Source of the DNA: Cinnamomum chago
Taxonomy: Eukaryota; Streptophyta; Magnoliopsida; Laurales; Lauraceae
Length of the DNA stretch: 64,000 nucleotides
NCBI GenBank assembly: GCA_038049695.1
Contig: CP142453.1
Coordinates: 1,381,501 to 1,445,500, forward strand
Direction of reading: 5' to 3'
Part shown: in pieces, positions 45,739 to 56,800 of the stretch
Numbering within the stretch: position 1 is the stretch's first letter
Layout of the letters: each line of letters starts with the position of its first letter
Made by a program: the position numbers and the translations under genes
Notes under the pieces: model-generated
Told to the model about the DNA's origin: nothing
Databases searched by the model: none
The model's input: the letters and a program-made list of their open reading frames with translations, nothing else

Positions 45739-47302
45739 CTACTGGAAGGATGACCCGGCAGGCACATGCAAATTTAAGTCAATCTATAAGCATCTTTTGC
45801 CAAGACCGGTGGGACCAAACCTGCCTTGGAAGGACATTTGGAAATTGCCAATCCCTCACAAGTTACAACTTTTCAGCTGGAAACTTCTACAAGACAGATT
45901 ACCCACCAAACATCAGTTATATAGATGGCTAACTTCTGTGGATAAAATGTGCCCCTTATGTAGACAAGCGGATGAAACAGTGGAACACCTTTTTGCACAA
46001 TGCACTTTAACTAATCTCTGTTGGCTTGCACTACCTTCGGGTATTTTTAAGCCTGACTCAGGAGTCTCAGTAGTCAGTACACGCATGGTTTTGGCAGAGG
46101 TTCAACCAGGACACCTGGACCCTCGGTATCATCCTGATGTGGTACCTATGGAAAGCAAGGAACAACTACATCTTCAATTTCCAACCACTGAACCCACCAC
46201 TCTATACAACCCCGAGGGGTAGCTCAGTTGGCCTAGGACTACGGTTTGCACCCGAAGGCTGTGGGTTCGAAACTGCTCTACCACACTGGGGCCACAGGGG
46301 AATTTTACCTGGCTTTCTCTCCTGGGCCCGTAGGGATTATTCTGGCCCAAAGGGCTGGGAACCTACGTTATCAAAAAAAAAAAAAAAAAAACCCACCACT
46401 CTATTATTAAACATAAAATTCTTTCAACCTTGTTAGCTCTTCAACTCACTACTCTTTATGCAGGTCCGGGCTCGGCTATGGCAGTCCACCCCGACTGGTG
46501 GCTTCCCCCTCCACCGAGTTGGCTGAAGCTCAATTTTGATGGAGCCTTCAATCACTTCACACATCAGGCAAGAGTTGGAGGGGCTATTCGCGACCCTTTT
46601 GGCAACCTGGTCACAGCGTACTCAGGGGAAATCAATGCTGTACACCCACTTGAACCTGAACTTACTGCCTTGCAACGAGGATTACTGCGATGCCAAGACC
46701 TCAAGCTGACCCACATGCAAGTGGAAGGTCACTGTCTCGCCGTAGTGACGTCCATACAATCTTTAGGTCACTTGTCTTGGGACATGATGGGCCTGTGGAA
46801 ACGGGTTATGCATCTGCTGGCCGCAATTCCAAGCTGGTCAATTCATTACTGCAAGAGATTGGCGAACACACACTCGCAGATTTACTGGCAAAACACGAAG
46901 GCCCGATCATCACAAACATTGCAGCTGCGTTGCCTATCCAAGCCAGAGAAGCCTACATTGAGGAACGAGACCGCGCGGCCTCTTACACTATTGCATTCTT
47001 CCAAGACTACGTGAATCTCTTTGCTTCATCAAGCACATCGGAAGTCCAGCCGCGGGTAGGACCTCGTAGCGTCATGCCGAGTAGGGGGGTTCGAACAGGG
47101 TTGTTGCAGCTCCAACGCCCACCATGCAATGGACTAATATCTTCGCAGGCAATAGCGATAGCGACAAAGAATGGTATTTTGGTAGCCTTTTTTTTGCTTA
47201 ACCCATGTCTGGGAGGCCGGAATGTATTGTCATAATCAATGATCTTGTAAACATCATCACTTAACTAAATAAAATCCCTATTTTGACGGCATAAAAAAAA
47301 AG
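45739..47302 (+). mobile_element. 5'-truncated LINE (L1-like), with poly(A) tail and 18-bp target duplication
   Basis: The insert begins within the zinc-binding reverse-transcriptase domain (zf-RVT, about 45790-46060) with the family pattern IPHKLQLFSWKLLQDRLPT, then CPLC and HLFAQC. After a nested SINE, an RNase H domain follows (about 46510-46930): LNFDGAF, GGAIRDPFGN, ELTALQRGL and LADLLAKHE. The last motif lies in a different frame from the start, so at least one frameshift exists. In the family motif VEGDS, Asp is replaced (VEGHC). A short 3' region ends in a run of A. The 5' truncation, A tail and 18-base duplication are the hallmarks of target-primed reverse transcription. Endonuclease and most of the reverse transcriptase are missing, so it is inactive. 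Confidence 0.94.
46191..46404 (+). mobile_element. tRNA-derived SINE, copy 2, nested in the LINE
   Basis: The SINE body (46206-46389) lies between perfect 15-base duplications, aacccaccactctat (46191-46205 and 46390-46404). A-box-like tagctcagttggcc starts near 46219, and the B box ggttcgaaac is at 46264-46273. It ends in about 18 A. The body matches the copy at 10093-10283 along its whole length apart from scattered changes. It interrupts the LINE between its zf-RVT and RNase H domains, so it is younger than the LINE. Confidence 0.93.
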
Positions 47303-47981
47303 GTGGGCTCAACCCATTTGAGAAGTGATTACCTTGGCCCATTTAATTATCCAAGCAGTAAGAAAGTAGGCCCGGAATTGCCTGGCCCATGACTATCCTC
47401 ACTATTATGGGCGCACTCATGGGTTGGGTGGGGCTGGGGTCAATCTTGTCCGGGTCTAGCCTGTCTACTTATAGGGCCTTATATTCAGGCTTCATAAAAA
47501 TTTGTGAGGGGAGAATCGACCTTCCACCATAGAATTGTGAGGGGAGAATCGACTTTCCACCATAGAAAGTCCCATGCCTGATAGTGTTAATTATGAGACT
47601 GGAAAATAAGGCCCAAGGCAAGCCTACGAGCTTAAAAACAAAGCCCAAACTATCCTAATTAACATGGGCACATATGGCTCTGGCTAGCCCAGCGGATGAT
47701 CCTCTCTCTATCTACCTTGAGAAGATGCTTCCACAAAATTTGGAAATGGGAAATTTGCCGATTATAACATTTCAGATACAACTTGTGAATATGGTTGTGA
47801 TGTGTAACCATCTCCGTACATATTATTTTATGTGGGAACTTGGTCCTTGAGAACTGGATACCTAATGGCCCAATAAACAATGGTCCCATCATATTGTATA
47901 TATTTTGTGCTTCATTGACATGGGCTTGAGGAATCTTTAAACATAGGCTTTTATTTTATAATTTGTAGCTTATTTACATAT

Positions 47982-49065
47982 GAATTAAGGTAATTTTAAT
48001 ACGAATTCATTAACAGGACCATGAATTTTTTACCAAGACGCGATTGAAAATATAGAATCAAAGAAGACTATTCTATCTTCTATGATGTTGACCGATCTTC
48101 TAGAAACAGTGGTCCTGCACTCTACACAAAAATCCAGCCCATTCATCTGTTGGCGTTTTGGTCCAAAAATATCACTGACATCGTCAGAGTCGTCTGTTTT
48201 CATGCCATGTAATTGTCGTCTATGGTTGAGCTTTTTGCAGGTAGTACACCGCCCGGTTCGGTTTCCACGTGATCATCGTTTGTCTTTCGACCCTTTTACA
48301 AGCCTTTCTAGCATTATTGATTCTAGAATTGATCATTCCAGAAGAAAAACCATGACATTGATTCTATAAATTCTTTGACCATATATAGAAAGAAAGAAGA
48401 ATACAAGGAAAAAGAAGAAAAATAGAAAGCAGAAATAGAGTTTAATGCACGGTCACCATTGGATTTATCGCATATAAATTTGTATGATAGCAGGATTTTC
48501 TACACTGGACCCGCTACACCATGGATCGGTTCCGAATATATTTAATTAATATTCTAAGAAACTGAATTTGAAAAGGTTGGGATGATCATTAGGTGCCAAG
48601 AAATTCTCTCCATATAAATTTAGCATAGGGATTTGAATACCCTGTTTGAATCAATCAAGAGGTGTCATATGAGATGAGAAATTTTGAAAGGGAAGGGAAT
48701 TTTTTTTTTTTAAATGAATGGTACATCTCAACAAATATGATACCCCCAGTTGGTCCAAAATTGAAACATCCATTTCCTTAGCGTACCCCACTATACCGCC
48801 TACCAATAACATTAAGTCTACGGACTCCGACTGGGGGCCAATTCCAGCCCGGGCTTTGAATTCGGTCCCCAGTGGGGTCCGTAGCAGCCCTTCACCAATA
48901 AATGCTTTGCTCGTGATTCGCATTCCCCCTTGCCTCATCTATTTATTAGATTTGACTACTTATGACAATGAGCACATGAACCAATGCATTTTCATTTTTG
49001 AGCCACCCATTCATTTCCCTTCACGCACACAAACCCTCCCACTCCCACTCTCTCTTTCTGTGGCT
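47982..49065 (+). promoter_or_regulatory. Upstream region of BAHD gene 3
   Basis: The block 48254-48503 matches 11866-12155 upstream of BAHD gene 2 and keeps the G-box CACGTG (48266-48271). A TATTTATTA at 48940-48948, about 120 bases before the ATG, is a possible TATA box. Between the block and the gene lie about 430 bases not seen upstream of gene 2. No other gene is present. Confidence 0.55.
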
Positions 49066-50475
49066 ATGGCGACACCGTCGACACCAGTACACGGAGTCAG
49101 GGTGATCGACCAATTTCGAGTGACTCCACCATCCGGCTCGGTCCCTGAGACCCATCTCCCTCTCACTTTCTTTGATGTCTTCTGGGATCAGTCAGTCACC
49201 GTAAAACGCATCTTCTTCTTTGACTCCTCCTCCTCCTCCTCCTCCCATACAAAATCCCGCTTTCTATCCACCCAACTAGCAAACATCAAACAATCCCTCT
49301 CTCTCGCCCTCCAACGCTTCTACCCACTCGCTGCAACGCTTGCATCCTCTCCCCAAACCGGCCACAACGAGTTCCATTACACTGATGGTGACTCGGTCCA
49401 ACTCACTGTCGCCGAGTCTGACTCGGACTTCCACGCACTCGTCGCGGACCACCCAAAAGACACGGTCGAGTTCCATCCTCTCGTACCCGAGTTGGGATCA
49501 TCGGACCTAAGCTCCTTCCAACTCACCGTTTTCGCCAACTCGGGCTTCTCCATCGGGCTGTCTGTGAGACATGGGGTAGCAGATGGAAGCAGCATTATGC
49601 AATTCATGAAATACTGGGCGTCGGTTTGTAGACTCGGGGACGAGTCGGATTCGATGAACTTGCCATCGCCAATATATGACCGTGACTTGATTCCAGATCC
49701 CATGGGGCTTAAGCCCATCTTCTTGGACCAGATTTCGATGCTAGACCTAGAGCAGATGTGGAAGGAGCTCGGCCTCAAACCTGAAGCCCAGCAAAAAGAG
49801 CACATGGTCCGAGCCACATTTGTGCTGAGTCGAGCCAACATTGAGGACCTGAGGCAACGGGTCGCAGCAGCCCGAATGGAGGACACTGGTAAAAGGGATC
49901 CGCTCCACGTCAGCTCATTCGTGCTGACATGTGCGTACATGTGGGCTTGCCTGACCAAAGCCCGTGGACATGCAAGCGACCGGACCATCCATTTCGGTTT
50001 TGCCGTGGACTGCCGGGCTCGAATGAGCCCACCAATACCCGCTGCTTATTTTGGTAACTGTATCGGCTGTTGTTTAGCTAGTGTGAAAGTAAGCGATATC
50101 GATATCGCAAGTGTAAAAGACAATGAAGGATTGGTGGCTGCATGCGAGGTGATTGGTAGAGCGATCCAACGGTTGGATGATGATGGGGTCTTGAATGGGG
50201 CCGATCAATGGATTCCGCAGTATTACTCTATTGCGGCTTCAGGTGACCCGATACTTTCAGTGGCTGGGTCGCCGAGGCTTCGGGTCTATGATGTGGATTT
50301 CGGGTTCGGAAGGCCTCGTAAGGTGGAAGTGATTTCAATAGAAGAATCAGGTGCCATGTCTCTTGCGGAGAGTAGAGAGGATGGGGGTCGGGGGATTGAG
50401 GTGGGTCTGGCTCTACCTGAATCTGAAATGAAGCGAGTCACATCTCTGTTTAAAGAGGGCCTCGGAGCCCATTAG
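49066..50475 (+). CDS. BAHD acyltransferase 3 (phenolic-glucoside/anthocyanin malonyltransferase-like)
   Basis: This single-exon gene encodes 469 residues with HXXXD at H169-D173 (RHGVADG, with Gly at the second position), YFGNC in the middle and DFGFG starting at 411. It should use an acyl-CoA, probably malonyl-CoA, to acylate a phenolic glycoside in the cytosol. The reading frame is open 116 codons further upstream, but that part has no family similarity. The ATG at 49066 (MATPSTPVHG) matches the starts of the paralogues and follows a TATA-like site. A run of seven Ser (residues 54-60) is a TCC repeat. It is the most divergent of the three: the C-terminal tail EMKRVTSLFKEGL differs from EMEQFTYYY in the others. 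That suggests an older split or a different acceptor. No break is seen. Confidence 0.94.
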   Translation: MATPSTPVHGVRVIDQFRVTPPSGSVPETHLPLTFFDVFWDQSVTVKRIFFFDSSSSSSSHTKSRFLSTQLANIKQSLSLALQRFYPLAATLASSPQTGHNEFHYTDGDSVQLTVAESDSDFHALVADHPKDTVEFHPLVPELGSSDLSSFQLTVFANSGFSIGLSVRHGVADGSSIMQFMKYWASVCRLGDESDSMNLPSPIYDRDLIPDPMGLKPIFLDQISMLDLEQMWKELGLKPEAQQKEHMVRATFVLSRANIEDLRQRVAAARMEDTGKRDPLHVSSFVLTCAYMWACLTKARGHASDRTIHFGFAVDCRARMSPPIPAAYFGNCIGCCLASVKVSDIDIASVKDNEGLVAACEVIGRAIQRLDDDGVLNGADQWIPQYYSIAASGDPILSVAGSPRLRVYDVDFGFGRPRKVEVISIEESGAMSLAESREDGGRGIEVGLALPESEMKRVTSLFKEGLGAH

Positions 50476-52223
50476 CATTAGGGCTGCACCAAGGGTCGAG
50501 CCAATTTGGCCTTCTCGGACCCGGCGTGTGATGCACCCACCCTATAGATGGGTTAGTCTCATGTGTCCTTATGTCTTTCATGCGTGTCTTGAAAATCCTT
50601 CTTGTCATAATAAAAGTAATTGTAATGTGAACTTATGAAGCAGGAGTTCAGAACTCCAGATCCTCTTATTGTATACTCCACGGTGTGAAGATCAGTTCTT
50701 GTTGTTGAGAATTTGAACAGCTCAAAATGTATCCGCCGCCAAATACTGGTAGATTAGCTCAAATCTTTCTCCAATTGAAACTGATCTCACTCTTAAGACT
50801 AAAAATATAATTAATAGTGGGAGGGTGAGGGTGTATGAGTTTATCATATTCTTCATCTTGCAGTGGGACCAATCGATCTAAAATTTTAGATAATTTCGAC
50901 TTCTAAACAAATAGCGTGTGCAGTTTGAGCTTTTACTAGATAGCCCAATCTCAAATCACACGCTAACAGGACATAACAGTACAGAAATACAAGGATCATT
51001 TAATACCGATAGACAGCTCACAGCTGCAATGTGTAGACCGCGTGCTGCACGTTGAAGTGAGTTACAGTACAGGAGGCCATACCCTTCAATTCTCTCCATT
51101 CTTTTGTGGGGCATCCAGAGTCCATAGAAGGATCTTGCCCTTTGGGCCAAAAAAAAAAAAAAAAGAATCAAAGGTGACATCAGTTAGCATGAGCATATAT
51201 AAACAGGTTAGTTCGGAGCTTGAACCATACTGGGATATACTTTCCTTCTATTTTAAAACGATTTAGTTTTTCACACCTTTATATTTCTTATTTTCCATAT
51301 TTAATCTACGAATCCTCTCTAAAATATATATTCAACGCTTATAGTGGGGCGTCCCACCAAAAATCAACAAAAGATAAAAAAGCATGATAGTGGACGTGTT
51401 TGGTAGTTTTGCCATGAAACACATTTTGAGTATTTAACCATTGCTTATTACAGGAATGCAAGCACGGACCATTAGTTTTTTTGGTACAAGCACATGGACC
51501 ATTACTTAATACGGTAAAGTGGAGTTAGTGACAGACAGAAATATTAAATGAGCCCTGCACCAATCCAGTGAAACATTGAATATAGGGGGGTGTGGGGTTG
51601 CATTCCACCAACCAAATCTTGAAGACATTTTTTTGTCATTTAATGAATATATACAAGCAGAATCCTAGTTCAAAATGTGGAGCAAAGCTATGCTCATTCA
51701 GAAGCTCTCTTAATTCCGATGTTAGTTTAGAAGAGTTGGAAGCAACAAAAAAAATTAAGAGGGTGGTATACTAAGAAGCAACAAAAAGCCAACCACAAGA
51801 ATGGACCACAACTAATCAAAGGAAGCAGACAAACTTTCCATGATTCAGTTACAATTATCACACCTTTACCGATTCTGCTATGTAAAACCATTGGCCCAAA
51901 CATTCCAAACCAGCTAAAAATCATTGTTGGAGACTTGGATTGTTTCAACAATATACATAAAATTATAAAATGACTTTTTCCCCTTTAATTCTTACAGAGA
52001 ATCACATCATTTGCTGATGACCATAACATTTGTAGCAACAAAGAAATTATTAGGAAAGAGAAGGACAAGAAGAATTAGGGCCGAGTTCTACATCAAAAGG
52101 ATGAGCAAATCCTTCTAGTGGCAAGTTATCAGTAATCTGTTTTCTGGTCAGAATATGTACAAGATTCCTCTTGTGCCATTAAAGCAACCAGTTTCATGAA
52201 TTCAAGGAAAAAAAAAAAAAGAA
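50476..52223. other. Gene-free spacer after BAHD gene 3
   Basis: This contains the presumed 3' untranslated region (AATAAAAG near 50608) and AT-rich sequence. A 16-base poly(A) at about 51149-51164 may be the tail of an old retroposed sequence. No gene is recognised. Confidence 0.4.
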
Positions 52224-52732
52224 TAAGGGCATGTTTGTGTAGCCCATTTCCGCGGAAAATGTTGTAGTTTTCCGCGGAAAACTTCTTTTTCATGTGTTTG
52301 GTGCGGCAGTTTTCCGCGGAAATGCTTTTTCGCCACGTCAGCTTTTTCCTTCCTAGCCATGGAAATAGACTTCCTATGGGGGGTATAGAAAGTCCATTTC
52401 CACGGAAAACCGACCTCCCAATTTCCTCTCTCTCACCTTCACTCCACCCAACCACCCTTTTTCTTCATCTTCCCCTCCCAACCCCTTCCACCCCATACAC
52501 ATACCAACTCACCCATCCAATAGTTTTCACTAAAAAATGATTTTCACTAAAGAAGTCCATAGCTGCACCAAACAACATTAGCACTAATTCATCGAGGAAA
52601 ACCTTTTTGCACCAAACATAAAATTTTGACTTCCGCGGAAAAACTTTTCCAAAGAATTTGAAACCCATGGATTTTGCTGATGTGGTAATTTTCAATTTCC
52701 ACGGAAATTACATGTACACAAACGTGCCCTAA
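52224..52732. mobile_element. Tourist-like MITE (PIF/Harbinger type)
   Basis: The element (52227-52729) starts gggcatgtttgtgta and ends tacacaaacgtgccc, an inverted repeat with one mismatch and a small gap further in. It is flanked by TAA on both sides (52224-52226 and 52730-52732), the target preference of PIF/Harbinger. Inside, 'tttccgcggaaa' palindromes and their variants recur at least six times, so the whole 503 bases can fold. There is no coding region. Confidence 0.8.
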
Positions 52733-53833
52733 ATGTATTCTCTCTGCAGAATCAATCGCCTGGGTAGGAAAAGAAACATCTCTCAATGAACACCTTTTAA
52801 ATGAAGAGAGGAAAAAAAATGAATTTCCAATATTTGACAGAGTACTATCTTTAAATAACACACCCCAGAAGGAAAAAGTTGATAATCACATCACTTGGAA
52901 AGACATTTTATTGTCTCCAATAACACATGGCTTCTCACAACTATGTAACAAAGAAAGATTGAAAAGAAAATAACTTAACTGCACCGTTTATTGTGTTGTT
53001 GAAAGATTCGGCTACTACAAAATGGCATCAATGATTCTCGAGTCTTCACTGGAGACTTCTATTGATCCTTTACTGCAATTGTAACCATAGAATGCTAGTT
53101 CTACAATTATCAGTAAGTTCCAACCTCATTTGGGACATGAAATTTATGGACCAACCTCATTTGGGACCTGAAATTTATGTAAAACAATTCCAAATTCATG
53201 GTAAATAGGACCAAGTAGAAAAATTGAATGAGTAAATATATTACAATATTTATGAGAAAAGAGAGAATTAGATTACACTAAAGCTTCAAATGATCAAAAC
53301 TGATGGGTATGTGATACACTTACGTAAATGAAAAGGTAATGCTTGAGCACTCCATAACAAAATGGGATAAATTCCACAACAGTAAGTATGCTAACATTTG
53401 GGAGTCAGCGGTTCGACCACTATGACAGGATATGAAATAGTTTTCAATGAACATGCTATGATAAATAGCGGGGAAGCAAGCATGGATATGAGAGTAGCAA
53501 AATTCAAAGATCCAACAAAGACTTGTCACATATGACATATTACCCTCACGCTAAGAAATGCAATGAATGCAAATACACCAAAAAAATACCATCAATAAGC
53601 CAACCATCTTCATATGCCAACAATATTTGGAAAAAATGACTAAGAAAACCAAACAAATCGAAAACCCAAATGATCAGAAGAAAAGGTGACATGACGATTA
53701 AGTGGAGAAAGTCTACCTTTTTTTGCCTTCTCGACATATATCATAAATATGATTACGTATATCAACTCGAAAGTGGCCCCAGTGCAATTGATGGTAGCAA
53801 CCAAGATAATACATGGTGGTATTATGAGAAGGT
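52733..53833. other. AT-rich spacer
   Basis: No gene is recognised. A short tandem repeat ('caacctcatttgggacatga...', unit about 32 bases, two copies) lies at about 53122-53178. Confidence 0.4.
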
Positions 53834-56800
53834 TGTAACATCCCGTCCCCTAATGGCCTATTAATTATAATTAATTGTGTGATTAGTCAGTAAGTGTGTT
53901 TAGAGTCTAAATAGTCGGGTTTAACGTTGAATCTCGTGTGCGAAGTTTCGCACGATTCGGAGCGAATTTGGGTATGATAGAGAGTCGTTTTGCTAATTGG
54001 GTAGAGTTTTAGGAAATTTATTAGAGTATGAGTTTTTGTCAGTTGGGTGCATTGGGTAGGTTTCGTCGTTGCATGAACCTTAGCCTTCTGTCGCGTTTCG
54101 ATTCGACGCGTCGAAGAGGTCCAAACATCTTGGATTGAACATATAGGCCGACCCGGAACTTGACCCAAGCCCAACCAAGCCTAAAGCCTGAAATCCATTT
54201 ACTTACCCAAGCCCAAGCCCAAGACCCATTACTTAAAGTAGCTTACCAACCCATCTTTATTATCCATATCTCTTTCATTTCATTCACTCATTCACTCAAC
54301 TCAATACAACCACACAGTAGCAACCGACCTTTCTTCTCTTCCTTTCATCTTCTTCTTCTCCATTGACGAGTACCGGAGTTTCGGCGAAGAAAACCAAGCC
54401 ACTCATCATCTTCCTCAAGTCTCCAAGATCATCACCATACACTTTTCTAAGGTTGTGTTTGGCAAATCTGATTCTTGCCTCTTATTGTCTAAAAACTGTA
54501 TGAAAGAGTTTTTAGATTGTTTGGAAACATATGTTGCAACCTCTATTTCAAATGATGTTTAGATGATTTGCCTCTATTTCAAATGGGCTGGAAATTGGGG
54601 AGATTTGAATCAGAGGAATAAGTCTAAAGCGGGTAGATGGCGGAGCTACAGTGAAACGGGGTCATTTTTGGACAGTCCTTTTTTTAATTTTTTTTTTCAA
54701 TTTCTGGGACCCTCGTTGATGATCCAATCCGTTGAAAGTATTAAAAAGGCCAAAAACGGCTAGAGGTTCAAGTTTCAACCGTTGATCTATCTCGGATCTC
54801 GAGATATGTGTAAAATAATGTAAACCATTTGATCTCAATTTTTTTATCATTGTGGAATCCATAATCACGATCAGAACCATTGCTCCTCTTTACAAGGCCC
54901 ACAACAGCAATGAGACTAAAAATTACTCTCTAATTCCATGTGGATCTCAAGAAACATGCTAAAACGTCTTCCACCGTTGACATACTATGCATGGGTTGAC
55001 TGGGTTTTGAAATGGCCATAGGCAGTCCGATTTTTGTGTTTTTTAATAAATTTTGGGACCATAAACCATGATCCAAACCATTGGATATATTAAGAAGATC
55101 AATAATGACCACGAGTCCAAATTCTAGCCGTTGGATCATCATAGATATTGAGATATTTGCAAAAAAGATACAAACATTTATATCTATTTTTCAACACCCG
55201 TGGGCCCCAAATGCAAGGTCCATACCGGTCATTAAAATGTGGAACACGTGTTTGAGATAAAATCTCAACCTATGGATGGTCGCAGATCTTGAGATATTTG
55301 CAAAATGCCCAGACCATTAAATCTATTTTTACATGTGTCTTACCAAACAGTCTATTTTTAAAATATTAATGTCTTACCAAACAGCCTATTTGTAAAACAT
55401 CAATTTCAAACCGCTCCATTTGATATAGATCTATATCATACAGATCTGTTTCGTAAAGATAAGATTTGTCAAACAAGCCCTAAGTGTTTCACCCACAATC
55501 CATTTAAAGGTAAGCTTTTAAAGCTTGGAAATCATCTCACCTTCTTCCTTCTTGGTTAGAAATGGATTAGGGAGACCCACCTTGACCTTTGGCATGCATT
55601 TGTAGGAGCAATTGGGTTTGGAGAAGTGTTTCACCTCTTTGGAGCTTCTTAGAGTTGTTTTCTCCAAGTTTTCCTTGATTTTGAGTCTAACACATCACCA
55701 AGGCAAGTCTATAGTTATATTATTACTTGATATGTTTGTTTACCTTGATTTGTTTGATAAAATCATGTTTTAGATGCTTATGGCTCAATTGATACCTTAG
55801 AATGTTGAAGACATGATAAATTGGCTTATAGATTGAATGGAATGGATTTAGAGTTTGATGAGGTGATTAGTTAGTTTTATAGATTGTAATTGAAGTATTT
55901 TTCTTCCGCCATATGTTGCTTATCAGGTCCAAGAAGAAGAAAATGGCAAAGTCCCAATTCAGTGCAGAAACAGAGCCTGCACTCTGTTTCCGCAGTTCAC
56001 CCGATCGACCGGCCACACTGGAACAGGTTCAATATTGGAACCTGATCATTTTACTGTTCCTCTTTTTTGCACACAACTGCGGGTCGACCTAGCCTTCACT
56101 CGGTCGACCGCGCCCACTGTGTACCAGGTCGACCGGCCAAGGGGCAGGTTGACCGAGCCTTATGCTGAATTCCTTCTATGAAGGGATTTTTACCCCATTG
56201 TCGGGTGGACTTTGATGGAACCTTGGTTACCCCTTTGATGACTCATTTGACTTATTGTGAGGAAGTCTTGAGCCGACGTTCGTCACTGTTGATTCGGTTG
56301 TATCGGGATTCAACCTAGTTCAATCTTGAATGATATGGGACAACGGGATACTCTTATTTAAATCTATGTACGAAGATTGTTCGTTCGAGTATCGTGAACT
56401 CTAACCCCTTCGTTGACTGAATAGGTTGTACGATGTTTTAGGGTTGACACTTTACCTAGGATTGGATTGTTTATAATTTTCGATTCTGAATTGTACCTTC
56501 TGGTACTATCTTCTACATGTGATGAGCATGTTCCTTAGTCTGTTTGCTTTATTTTATTGGATGATCACTTTGAGAACTTAGATGATGGATTTAGGATCCC
56601 CTTTGCTATTTCGTTTGTTTCGACGTTCGTTTGAAGTGTTGAGGCTAGGGAGCTTTGTTTGTCAGGTTTAAAGAGGACTACTATTGATGTTTGTTTGAGG
56701 TTTGAGTTGATTTGGAACAAAGTAGTTCTCTAATGTTATTGAATCTTGTTCGCGCAAGAAGCCTAGTCCTTCACCGATGTCTTTAGGATTCTTTTTGTCA

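Larger units (their letters stand above)
45628..47981. repeat. Duplicated flank, copy 2, interrupted by a LINE
   Basis: The pieces 45628-45738 and 47303-47981 together match 6742-7514. The join in copy 1 corresponds exactly to the insertion site of the LINE, whose target duplication gtgggctcaacccatttg lies at 45721-45738 and 47303-47320. Confidence 0.92.

Noticed and set aside
48718-49065. In-frame extension of 116 codons upstream of BAHD gene 3
   Set aside because: It has no similarity to BAHD N-termini, the paralogues start at MATP, and a TATA-like site lies inside it.
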